Program-made: the position numbers and the translations under genes
Assembly: GCA_964472545.1 (NCBI GenBank)
Contig: CAYYNP010000204.1
Span: forward strand, 1-18,474
Reading direction: 5' to 3'
Source of the DNA: CAYYNP01 sp964472545
GTDB lineage: Bacteria > Planctomycetota > Planctomycetia > Pirellulales > Thermoguttaceae
Length of the DNA: 18,474 nt
Shown: in pieces, positions 8,269 through 16,500 of the stretch
Layout: each line of letters opens with the position of its first letter
How positions within the stretch are numbered: the first letter of the stretch is position 1
The notes under the pieces: model-generated
The model's input: the letters and a program-made list of their open reading frames with translations, nothing else
What the model was told of the DNA's origin: nothing
The model's database searches: none

Positions 8269-8607
8269 GGTCCTGACCTTTCGTTTGGATACTCCGATGC
8301 GTGCCCCGATTCCACACCTCTTCCGCATCTTAGACGGCCGGAAAGCCAAAATAGTTTCCGCCAAAGCCCCCTGGAATCCCGGCGAGCCGGTTCGTTCGGG
8401 GGGTGCATGGCGGGGTTTCCACACAAGCCCTCCGGCCGTGCATTTCTCCATGCTCCCTATCTTCCCTTTCTCTGTGGGCTCGATGGTCTGTATGGTAGTT
8501 CGCTCCAATCCCGTGGCGGGCGCGAACTTGACAGGTGCAATCTGCTGCCACGAGAATGCCTCCCGAAGGTACCGCAACGCAATCGATCTTGGCACCGGAG
8601 TCTCGTA
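8269..8607. other. Divergent upstream region between the VIT-vWA and symporter genes
   Basis: This 339-bp region holds the 5' ends of two divergent genes. The symporter side has a plausible promoter (8528-8557) and ribosome site (GGAG 8597-8600). On the VIT-vWA side I could not find a -35/-10 pair with acceptable spacing. No ORF with protein-like composition and no repeat was seen. Confidence 0.6.
8528..8557 (+). promoter_or_regulatory. Candidate sigma70-like promoter of the symporter gene
   Basis: A perfect TTGACA (8528-8533) is followed after 18 bases by GAGAAT (8552-8557), which matches four of six -10 positions. Transcription would start near 8564, leaving a leader of about 45 bases before ATG 8608. 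Confidence 0.4.
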
Positions 8608-10311
8608 ATGCTCGGAGGGTTGGACTGGTCTTGCATCGCGCTCTATTTCCTGCTGGTCTTCGGCGTGGCGGCTTGGGCAACCTGGCGGCATCGGGCCGGG
8701 CGGGGCACTTCGGCCGGGTATTTTCTGGCCGGGCGCAACGCGGGCTGGTTCGTGATCGGGGCCTCGCTGTTCGCCTCGAACATCGGCTCGGAGCACCTCG
8801 TCGGGCTGGCCGGCGAGGGGGCCAAGAACGGCGTGGCGATGGGCCAGTTCGAGATCATGGCCGGCTTCTGCCTCTTGGCATTGGGGTGGATCTTCGTGCC
8901 GTTCTATCTTCGCAGTGGCGTATTCACCATGCCGGAGTTTCTCGAACGACGTTACTCGCCTGCCGCCCGATGGTATTTGGCCGTGATCTCCATCGTCGGC
9001 TACGTGCTGACGAAAGTCTCGGTCACGATCACCGCCGGCGGGATCGTCTTCAAGTCGATCGGGGTCTACGAGGCCGTCAAGGACGATGCCTGGTGCCGGC
9101 CGCTGATCTACCTGTTGGGGCGGATGGGGATCACGCAGCCGGATGAGTTAAGCTTCTGGCTGGGGGCGTTGGTGGTGGTGTTGGCCACCGGCGTCTACAC
9201 GATCCTCGGCGGACTAAGGGCCGTCCTCTGGACCGACCTCTTGCAGTGCTTCGTGTTGATCGGCGGAGCCGTCGCAGTGACCGTGGCCGGGTTGATCGAG
9301 GTGGGCGGTTGGAACGAGATGGTCTCGGCCGCCAAGACCGGTTCGCTGAGCATGTGGAAGCCGGTTACTCATCCCGACTTCCCATGGACCGGTCTGATCT
9401 TCGGCATCCCCGTGATCGGCGTCTGGTATTGGTGTACCGACCAGTTCATCGTGCAACGCGTATTGGCGGCGAGAAACGAAGACCAGGCGTTGAAAGGGAC
9501 GCTGTTCGCCGCGTACCTGAAGCAGTTGCCGTTGTTGATCTTCGTGCTGCCCGGCGTGATGGCAGCCGTGCTGGCGGCCTCGGGAAAGCTGCAACTGAAC
9601 GATCCCGACAACGCGCTGCCGGTCCTGGTCGGCGCGCTGCTGCCGGCCGGGCTCAAGGGCCTGGTGATTGCCGGATTGCTGGCGGCGCTGATGAGTTCGC
9701 TCTCCTCGGTCTTCAACTCTTGCTCGACGTTGATCACCTGGGACGTCTACAAGAAGCTGGTCCCAGAAGCCTCCGAACGAAGATTGGTCCTGGTGGGCCG
9801 GCTTTCCACGATCGTGCTCGTGGTTTGCGGGCTGCTCTGGATCCCGTTGATGAAACTCGTTTCCGGCACGCTCTACAGCTACCTACAGCACGTGCAGGCC
9901 TATATCTCGCCGCCCGTGGCCGCGGTCTTCTTGGTGGGAATCTGCTGGCGGCGGGCGACGGCAAAGGGGGCAATCGCGTCGCTGGTCGTGGGGTTTCTGG
10001 CGGGGATGGGAATGCTGGTGCTGCAACTGCACCCGGCAAAAGAAAGCCTGCCCGACGTCGCTCAAGAAGTCGCCACGATCAACTTCCTGCACTTCGCCGT
10101 GCTGCTGTTCGGCATCTGTACGGCGGTGCTGGTGGGCGTCAGCCTGATATCGCGGCCGGCCACGCAGGATCAACTCACCGGGTTGACGTTTGCCACCACG
10201 CCGCGCGGAGAATCGCCCGCCGACGGCGCACCCCAACGACAAACTGCCGCCATCCTGCTGACCGTCGGCATCCTGGTGGTCACGGCGGCGGCGTGGATCT
10301 ACTTCTCTTAG
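8608..10311 (+). CDS. SGLT-type solute:sodium symporter (SSS/SLC5 family)
   Basis: This 567-residue polytopic inner-membrane protein is predicted to couple uptake of a sugar or similar solute to sodium. It opens with a membrane helix (IALYFLLVFGVAAWATW), then the SSS-family stretch GYFLAGRNAGWFVIGASLFA. The motif ASNIGSEHLVGLAGEGA (residues 56-72) and FVPFYLRSGVFTMPEFLERRY are close to those of animal SGLT1-type cotransporters. Ser363/Ser364 and Ser366/Ser367 in MSSLSSVFNSCSTLITWDVY lie where SGLTs carry the conserved Na2-site Ser/Thr residues. About 14 hydrophobic segments are expected, including a C-terminal one (AAILLTVGILVVTAAAWIYF). ATG 8608 has GGAG 7 bases upstream and begins just before the first helix; the open frame before it belongs to no protein. 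The gene is monocistronic, divergent from the VIT-vWA gene and convergent with the aldolase gene. The family call is firm; the substrate cannot be told from sequence. Confidence 0.9.
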   Translation: MLGGLDWSCIALYFLLVFGVAAWATWRHRAGRGTSAGYFLAGRNAGWFVIGASLFASNIGSEHLVGLAGEGAKNGVAMGQFEIMAGFCLLALGWIFVPFYLRSGVFTMPEFLERRYSPAARWYLAVISIVGYVLTKVSVTITAGGIVFKSIGVYEAVKDDAWCRPLIYLLGRMGITQPDELSFWLGALVVVLATGVYTILGGLRAVLWTDLLQCFVLIGGAVAVTVAGLIEVGGWNEMVSAAKTGSLSMWKPVTHPDFPWTGLIFGIPVIGVWYWCTDQFIVQRVLAARNEDQALKGTLFAAYLKQLPLLIFVLPGVMAAVLAASGKLQLNDPDNALPVLVGALLPAGLKGLVIAGLLAALMSSLSSVFNSCSTLITWDVYKKLVPEASERRLVLVGRLSTIVLVVCGLLWIPLMKLVSGTLYSYLQHVQAYISPPVAAVFLVGICWRRATAKGAIASLVVGFLAGMGMLVLQLHPAKESLPDVAQEVATINFLHFAVLLFGICTAVLVGVSLISRPATQDQLTGLTFATTPRGESPADGAPQRQTAAILLTVGILVVTAAAWIYFS

Positions 10312-10340
10312 CCGCCCCTTGGAATCGAGCAGGAAGAAGC

Positions 10341-10416
10341 GTGTGCCACTGCTTCGTAGAAGCAGTGCCGTCGGCCTGTTCCACCGCAGCACTGCTTCTG
10401 CGAAACAGTGGCACAC
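10341..10416. repeat. REP-like inverted pair between convergent genes
   Basis: The 28-base arms at 10341-10368 and 10389-10416 are reverse complements with two mismatches, around a 20-base centre. Each arm is itself a hairpin: CACTGCTTC-GTA-GAAGCAGTG in the left arm is a perfect 9-bp stem, and the right arm has one mismatch. The element fills the 160-bp gap between the symporter (+) and aldolase (-) genes and could act as a bidirectional terminator. It shares its left end with the half copy at 5674. Confidence 0.75.
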
Positions 10417-10471
10417 TCTGTGTGAGAGCCCCAGCCACCCGCACATCAATCATGCCACCCTGCTGCGCCGC

Positions 10472-11452
10472 CTACGCCTCGACCGACTTCCGCACGGACT
10501 CCAACTGACCGGCCGAACCGAGGGCCTGGTTCTTGTGGATGATGTAATCGGCGTAGGCCGGCATGAAGAGCTTGCCGGGCGCTCGCAGGTCGAAATTCTC
10601 CGGCGTATCGCGGAACGACTCGCGATGGATCGCACACCAGACCAACCGGCCGTCGGTGTCGATGTTGACCTTGCAGACGCCCATCTTGGCCGCCGGCAGA
10701 TACTGATCCTCGGGCACGCCGCTGGTGGCGGGCATGGCGCCGCCGGCGGCGTTGATCCGGTCGACCCACTCCTTCGGCACACTGCTCGAGCCGTGCATCA
10801 CCATCGGGAAGCCGTCGGGCAGAACCTGCTGGATCTTCTCGAGCACGTCGAAATGGAGGCCCTGCGAGCCGGTGAACTTGTAGGCCCCGTGCGAGGTGCC
10901 GATGGCCACGGCCAGCGAATCGCAGCCGCTTTCCTCGACGAATTTGATCGCCTCGTCCGGTTCGGTCAGCATCACGCTGCCGACGATGTCCTCTTCGACG
11001 CCGCCGAGTTGACCCAACTCGGCCTCCACGACAATCCCCTTCTCGTGGGCCCGATCGACCACCCGGCGGGTGGTGGCGATGTTCTCTTCCAGGTCATGGT
11101 GCGAGGCATCGATCATCACCGAGCTGTAGAAGCCGCCGTCGATGCAGTCGTAGCAGGCCTCTTCGGTGCCGTGGTCGAGATGCACGGCGAAAATCACCTC
11201 AGGGAAGACCTCGCCAGCGGTACGGATCATCGATTCGAGGAACCGCTTGTCGCTGTAACCCCTTGCGCCACGGGAGATTTGCACGATGAACGGGGCGCTG
11301 GTGGCGGCATCGGCCGGGTCTTCGTTCGAGGCCGACTTACCCAGGTTGCCGCGGAACAGCCCAACCGTCTGCTCCAGGTTGTTGATGTTGTAGGCCCCAA
11401 CGGCATACTTACCGTAGGCTTGCTTGAACAGCTCGTTCGTGGTAACGATCAT
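10472..11452 (-). CDS. fba: Class II fructose-bisphosphate aldolase
   Basis: This 326-residue cytoplasmic enzyme interconverts fructose 1,6-bisphosphate with dihydroxyacetone phosphate and glyceraldehyde 3-phosphate in glycolysis and gluconeogenesis. It is a zinc-dependent class II enzyme: Asp93-His94 in HLDHG give the catalytic acid and first zinc ligand, the glutamate-containing EAELGQLGG segment is at 143-151, His188 lies in GTSHGAYKF, and His220 in MVMHGSSSVP; His188 and His220 are the other zinc ligands. The N-terminal VGAYNINNLEQ is typical. The overall form resembles the class IIB-like aldolases of about 310-350 residues. A GTG at 11464 is in frame, but the GGAGAGG stretch would abut it, while ATG 11452 has GGAGAGGTGGGA at workable spacing, so I chose 11452. 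It stands alone, convergent with the symporter and divergent from kdsD. Related aldolases for tagatose or other sugar phosphates share these motifs, so substrate is slightly less certain than class. Confidence 0.9.
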   Translation of the reverse strand: MIVTTNELFKQAYGKYAVGAYNINNLEQTVGLFRGNLGKSASNEDPADAATSAPFIVQISRGARGYSDKRFLESMIRTAGEVFPEVIFAVHLDHGTEEACYDCIDGGFYSSVMIDASHHDLEENIATTRRVVDRAHEKGIVVEAELGQLGGVEEDIVGSVMLTEPDEAIKFVEESGCDSLAVAIGTSHGAYKFTGSQGLHFDVLEKIQQVLPDGFPMVMHGSSSVPKEWVDRINAAGGAMPATSGVPEDQYLPAAKMGVCKVNIDTDGRLVWCAIHRESFRDTPENFDLRAPGKLFMPAYADYIIHKNQALGSAGQLESVRKSVEA

Positions 11453-11458
11453 GAATTG

Positions 11459-11470
11459 TCCCACCTCTCC
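11459..11470 (-). promoter_or_regulatory. Ribosome binding site deciding the aldolase start
   Basis: On the minus strand GGAGAGGTGGGA precedes ATG 11452 by 6 bases from its end. The in-frame GTG at 11464 lies within this stretch and so is unlikely to be the start. Confidence 0.5.
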
Positions 11471-11634
11471 GTCCCAGCACGCAGCGGGACTCGATTTCTT
11501 GTGTTGACTCTAACTAAACGCCTTTCCCCATACCGTAATCCGGCAATTCTACCTTCTGTTTTGGTGGGGCACTAGCGGCCAGTTCGGACGGTTCGGTGCG
11601 GCTCTGCAGAACTGCATTCCGGCGAATCTCCGCG

Positions 11635-11663
11635 TTGTTTCGATCCGGCCGAAAGGCTACAAT
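11635..11663 (+). promoter_or_regulatory. sigma70-like promoter of the kdsD block
   Basis: TTGTTT (11635-11640) and TACAAT (11658-11663; five of six matches) are separated by exactly 17 bases. The start of transcription would be near 11670, about 47 bases before the kdsD start. It is the best promoter match seen in the window and could drive kdsD and, by read-through, the genes after it. On the opposite strand of this 264-bp gap (11453-11716) no convincing aldolase promoter was found. Confidence 0.55.
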
Positions 11664-11716
11664 CGCCAAACCTATCTAGCCCCTTTCACGCGAGCGAAGT
11701 CAAGGATGACGACTCG

Positions 11717-12823
11717 ATGAACATGGAAGCTTCTGCTGCGCCCGATCCGCGCAGCCCGCTGGAGCAGCTTCGCCACGCTCGGCATATCCTGCAGACCGAG
11801 AGCGATTCGCTGGCCCGACTGGCCGGTCATCTCGACGGCGCATTTTGCCGTGCGGTCGATTACCTCTACGAATGCCGTGGTGCTGTGATTGTCTCGGGCA
11901 TGGGCAAAGCGGGGCTCGTCGGCCAGAAGATCATGGCCACGTTGGCCTCGACCGGCACGCCCAGCCATTACCTGCACCCGGCCGAGGCGGTCCACGGCGA
12001 CCTGGGCCGCGTCCACGGCGACGACGTGATGCTGATCCTCTCGCAAAGCGGCGAGACCGAAGAGGTGCTTCGCCTGCTGCCGTCGTTGCGCGAATTCGGC
12101 GTGCCGATCATCGCCGTTACCGCCCGAGCCGACAGCACGCTGGGCCGGGCAGCTACGGCTTCCATCGAACTGGGCACAATTGCCGAGGCCTGCACGTTGG
12201 GCCTGGCACCCAGCACGAGCACCACGGCTATGCTGGCTTTGGGCGATGCCCTGGCGCTGGTCGTCAGCCGGATGCGCGGATTCGGCCGCGAGGATTTCGC
12301 CCGCTTCCACCCGGCCGGAAATCTGGGCCGCAAGCTGAGCAAGGTCGAGGACATGATGCGGCCGCTGAGTCAGTGCCGCGTGGCGCGGGACGATCGGTCG
12401 GTGCGCAAGGTGATGATCGCCGTGAAGGTGCCGGGCAGACGCACGGGGGCGACGATGCTCACCGACGCCACAGGCCACCTCTCGGGCATCTTCACCGACA
12501 GCGACTTGGCCCGGCTCTTCGAGCGGCGCCGCGAGGGCGAACTCGACCGGCCGATTCGCGACGTGATGACGCGCGGTCCGACCACCGTCGAGCACGGCTC
12601 GATGATGACCGACGCGGTGGCCGTGATGGCCGCCCGCAAGATCAGCGAACTGCCGGTCGTCGACGCCGACGGGCGGCCGGTGGGGCTGATCGACGTGACC
12701 GACGTCGTGGGGCTATTTCCCGCCGCGGTGCCCGATGAGTCGTTGCGGGCGAACCCTGCCGGCGGAACCGGTGAGGCGCATTGTCGCGTTTTTCCCGAAC
12801 CGGAGGGGGGCGCCGCAACGTAA
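11717..12823 (+). CDS. kdsD: Arabinose-5-phosphate isomerase (SIS + two CBS domains)
   Basis: This 368-residue enzyme converts ribulose 5-phosphate to arabinose 5-phosphate, the first step toward the LPS sugar Kdo. The SIS domain spans about residues 40-190 (VIVSGMGKAGLVGQKIMATL, LILSQSGETEEV, LGLAPSTSTTAMLALGDALA). Lys64, Glu116, Glu157 and His198 keep the spacing of the E. coli KdsD catalytic residues Lys59, Glu111, Glu152 and His193; the FHPAGNLGRKL segment is diagnostic. Two CBS repeats follow (about 210-275 and 283-335; IRDVMTRGPTTVEHGSMMTD). A tail of about 33 residues (PDESLRANPAGG onward) extends beyond the usual end and is unrecognised. ATG 11717 has AAGG 11 bases upstream; ATG 11723 two codons later is an alternative. 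A good promoter lies upstream. The next gene, kdsC, belongs to the same pathway, as in E. coli. Some SIS-CBS homologues act outside Kdo synthesis, but the neighbour makes KdsD the best call. Confidence 0.92.
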   Translation: MNMEASAAPDPRSPLEQLRHARHILQTESDSLARLAGHLDGAFCRAVDYLYECRGAVIVSGMGKAGLVGQKIMATLASTGTPSHYLHPAEAVHGDLGRVHGDDVMLILSQSGETEEVLRLLPSLREFGVPIIAVTARADSTLGRAATASIELGTIAEACTLGLAPSTSTTAMLALGDALALVVSRMRGFGREDFARFHPAGNLGRKLSKVEDMMRPLSQCRVARDDRSVRKVMIAVKVPGRRTGATMLTDATGHLSGIFTDSDLARLFERRREGELDRPIRDVMTRGPTTVEHGSMMTDAVAVMAARKISELPVVDADGRPVGLIDVTDVVGLFPAAVPDESLRANPAGGTGEAHCRVFPEPEGGAAT

Positions 12824-12978
12824 CCGAGATGTTGGGCCCGTTGGCAGCGTCTGCGTCGAGGAATATCCGTCGGACATCCGACCTTAGAAGTGGCCCTATA
12901 GAAAAGGCCGTTTGGAGACTTGCCCCGCTTCCGTCACACACAACGCACACATAACCCCTACCACCCTCCCTGTTTATC

Positions 12979-13503
12979 ATGGATCTCGACGGACTCGCCA
13001 AGCCGATCGAATTGATGCTCTCCGACGTAGACGGCGTGTTGACCGACGGGTGCATCACGCTGGACAACCGGGGCATCGAAACCAAGCGCTTCAACAACCA
13101 GGACGGCATGGGTGTGCGGCTCTGGCAGAAGGCCGGCTATCCGTTCGGGCTGATCACGCTGCGCAGCTCACACGTGGTCAAGTTGCGCTCGGAGGAGTTG
13201 GACATCAAGATCGTCCGCCAGGGGGCCGGCGACAAGCTGGCCGTCTTTCACGAGATCCTCGACGAATTGAATCTGCAAGCCGAACAGGCGTGTTACCTGG
13301 GCGACGACCTGCCCGACCTGCCGGTGGTCCGCGCGGCGGGACTCGGTGTGGCGGTGGCCGATGCCTGTGCCGAGCTGCGCGAGGCGGCCGACTACGTGAC
13401 CAGCGCCCCCGGCGGCCAAGGTGCCGTGCGGGAGACGATCGAACGGATTCTCAAGACCCAGCGCCGCTGGGACGACGTGATTCAATCTTACCTTCAGCCC
13501 TAA
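12979..13503 (+). CDS. kdsC: 3-deoxy-manno-octulosonate-8-phosphate phosphatase (HAD family)
   Basis: This 174-residue cytoplasmic HAD phosphatase removes phosphate from Kdo-8-phosphate, giving Kdo for LPS. The capless KdsC layout is complete: motif I Asp16-x-Asp18 in LSDVDGVLTDG, FNNQDGMGVRLWQ, motif II around Thr60, motif III Lys86 in QGAGDK, and motif IV Asp109-Asp110 in YLGDDLPDLPV, with the C-terminal APGGQGAVRE segment. The length is the family norm. Motif II reads ITLRSS where most KdsC proteins have ITGR, so the usual glycine is leucine. No clear ribosome site precedes ATG 12979, and no better in-frame start was seen. The 155-bp gap after kdsD contains a small palindrome (12869-12882) and a weak promoter-like pair (TTGGCA 12841-12846, TATCCG 12864-12869), so partly separate expression is possible. 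The next gene follows after 24 bases. Confidence 0.92.
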   Translation: MDLDGLAKPIELMLSDVDGVLTDGCITLDNRGIETKRFNNQDGMGVRLWQKAGYPFGLITLRSSHVVKLRSEELDIKIVRQGAGDKLAVFHEILDELNLQAEQACYLGDDLPDLPVVRAAGLGVAVADACAELREAADYVTSAPGGQGAVRETIERILKTQRRWDDVIQSYLQP

Positions 13504-13527
13504 GACTCCTTCGTTGCCGGGACGCCA

Positions 13528-16500
13528 ATGCCTCAGTTCGCCCGTATCGCCGGTAGTTTTGCGATCGTGCTGGTCGCCTACTGGGCGTACGCGCTGGTGG
13601 CGGTGCCGTTGATCGAGCCGCCGGCCGATCCCCGTAGCGACGCCCGGCTCACGCAGGAGCAGCGCGAGGCGGCCGAACAACGGCTGCAATGGCAGGTGGC
13701 CGAGCTAAGCGAACTGTTTCGGCCCGGCGAATGGGAACTGAACGAGCCGACCGTCTTCGAGAGCGAACGGCTGAAGCTGCTCTTCGACGAATACGAAATC
13801 CTCGGCGACGGCAAGATTCTCCAACTCGACCACTGCTCGTTGGTCTTCATGCCTGAGGCGTTAGATGCCGGCTCCCCATCGGCTGGAGGTAACGCCGCGC
13901 CGCCAAAATCTTCGGCCGTGGTACTCCAAGCCCCCGACGGCGCGACCCTGCATTTCGACGAGGAACTCGATCTCAGCGCGGGCAAGATCGGCCGGCTGGT
14001 CGGCGGCCATCTCAACGGCCGGATCACAATCCGCAGCGACGGCAGCCGGGAGGGAATCGAAGACGACCTGCTGCTGGTCACCCGCGACGTCGAACTGACC
14101 GAACGCCACATCTGGACGCCCTCGCGGGTCGATTTCACCTGGGGGCCCCATTACGGCCGCGGGCAGCGGATGCGGATCGAACTGTTGCCGGGCAATCCGG
14201 CCGATCGCGGGCCCAGTGTGGCCGGAGTCCGATCGTTTCACGTCGAACGGATCGAGCAACTCCATCTCGAGTTGGGCGAGACCGAATTGGCCACGATGAT
14301 CGACGGCGAGGCGGCCGAAGACGCTCCGGCGGCAACGGCCGTCGCACAGCTTCCCGCACGGCAACCGGCGGCAGAATCGCCCGCCACCGATGCGGCTACC
14401 GACATGTCGGTCGAGGTGACCTGCAACGGACCGTTCCACTTCGACGTGGTGGGGAAGGTGGCCACGTTTGAAGACCGGGTGACCGTGCTGCGAGTGAATC
14501 CCAACGGCAGCGGCGATCAACTCAACTGCGAGTCGCTGGCGATCTACTTCGTCGATCGGGAAGAGGAGCAGAAGCAGGCCGGCGCCGAGGGCGCTGCACC
14601 GCCCGCCGCCGACGTCGATCGCCGACGCAACCCGGAAGAGCGGCTGGCCGAATCGTTCAAGCTCAGGCCCTGGCGGATCGAAGCCCGGGGTAATCCGGTC
14701 GTGCTTAACGCCCCCAGCGAAGACGTCGATGCACGCGGGCAGTTGCTCGAGTACGACCTGATAGAAAAGCGGATCGTGCTCGACGGCAACCGCGAGGTCG
14801 TCTTGCGACAGGGCGCCAACGAGATCCACGCCCGCAGCCTCCGCTATCGATCGTCCGGGTCGCGACGCGCGCTGGGGCAGATCGTGGCCGCCGGCCCCGG
14901 ATGGCTCCGCGGCGAGATGGCCGAGCGGCCGGGCGAACAGCTCACGGCCATTTGGCGGGGCCAACTCAGCGTGCGCCCGTATCGGGAGAACCAGGTAATC
15001 TCGCTCTACGGCGGCGCCGAACTGCGTTTCCAGGAGATCGGACGTCTCACCGCCCCGGCCATCCACTTCTACCTGCTGGAGATCCCTAAGCTCGACGACC
15101 CGAAGCAGCTCGAGTTGCAGCCGGAGCGGATGCTGGCCTGCCAAGAGAACTACGTGTTGGAAGATCGCGGCGGCCGGCTGGTGGCCTGCCGCGACGGCCG
15201 GCCGCTTCCCGAGGCGGAGGTTGCCACCTCGCCTGTACGCAACGTGGCGATCGAGTCGCCCCGGCTGTCGGCCTCGGTCGAGCAGTTGGGCATCTGGTTT
15301 CAACTCGCCCCGCCAGCGCTCGCCCCATCGGCGCTTGCCCCATCGACACTCGGCCTACCGCAGGCAACGGTCGTTGAAGATCCTTCGGGCGTCGTCACCG
15401 CGGGCATCTGGAGTTCACCTGCCCGACGGCTGCCGCGCGTCAACGACCCTCGGGCACAGGTCCCCGAAAGGCAACAGCATTTCGACGTGGCCGGGCGGTT
15501 GTTGCAGGCCAGCGTGTTGATCGGCGGCACCGAAGAGGCGGAACTCTCCGAGTTAACGATCGTCGAGGATGTGCGGTTCGTGGAAACGCAGACCAAGTTG
15601 CCCGACGAGAAGCCGCTGCTGCTTGGCGGCGACCGGCTGCAAGTGGCCGGGGCGAGCACGCCTCGGGCGACCGCCCGCGTCGTGGGGCGGCCGGCCCATT
15701 TCCAGGGCCGCGGGATGACGCTCAGCGGCACCAACATCAACCTCGACCGCGGCGCCAATCGCCTGGGCATCGACGGCGCCGGCTGGATGGAACTGCCGCT
15801 GGAGAAGGACCTCCAGGGCAGGCCGCTTCAGACGCCGGGCCGGCTGAAGATCGATTGGCTCAGCGGCATGTCGTTCGACGGCCGCACGGCACAGTTCGAG
15901 AAGTCGGTCACGGTGGCCGGGCCGAGCCAGTCGCTGCGGACCGAGCACCTTGCGGTCCAGTTTCAGCAGCCGATCGATTTCGCCGACGTCGACTCCCGAC
16001 AGGATCCCGACGTGGGCGAACTCTTCTGCCGAGGGGGCGTGTTTCTGGAGAACTTCTCGTTCGAAGGCCAGAAGCAGACCTCGCACGATCAGATCGAAGT
16101 GGTCGACCTGACCATCGATCGCGTGACCGGAAACCTCTTCGCGGCCGGACCGGGAAGGCTCAGAAGCGTTCGCTACGGAACGGCCGAAATGCCCGGCGGG
16201 TTCGGCGGCAGTTCGACCGCCAACGCCGGGAACGAAGACAACGCCGCGGGAGCCGACGGAGACGCCGGTGCCGAAGACGAGCGGCTCCAATGCGTCGACG
16301 TCCGCTTCCAGGGCTCGATCACCGGCAACGTTCACGACCGGCAGATGAGCTTCCACGACGGCGTGAAGACGGCCTTCGCGCCGGTCGATTCCTGGCACGT
16401 GCAACTCGACGCTGACGACCCGGACTCGCTGGGGCCCAAGGGGGTAGCCATGCACTGCGGGCGGCTGACGATCAACGAGATGCCCGCCGCGGACGGCAAA

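Noticed and set aside
6800..8317. 505-codon alternative minus-strand frame within the VIT-vWA gene
   Set aside because: It lies in another frame of a gene with complete VIT and MIDAS motifs and shows Arg/Gln-rich shadow composition.
6937..8607. N-terminal extension of the symporter frame
   Set aside because: It is antisense to the VIT-vWA gene, has no membrane-protein composition, and ATG 8608 has a good ribosome site just before the first helix.
8269..8796. N-terminal extension of the VIT-vWA frame to 8796
   Set aside because: It would run antisense over the symporter start. The signal peptide begins exactly at ATG 8268.
11453..11464. GTG start adding four residues to the aldolase
   Set aside because: The purine-rich ribosome site overlaps this GTG and fits ATG 11452 better.
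13861..15303. 480-codon minus-strand frame opposite the Lpt-like gene
   Set aside because: No domain-like pattern was seen, and it is antisense to repeated LptA-like motifs.
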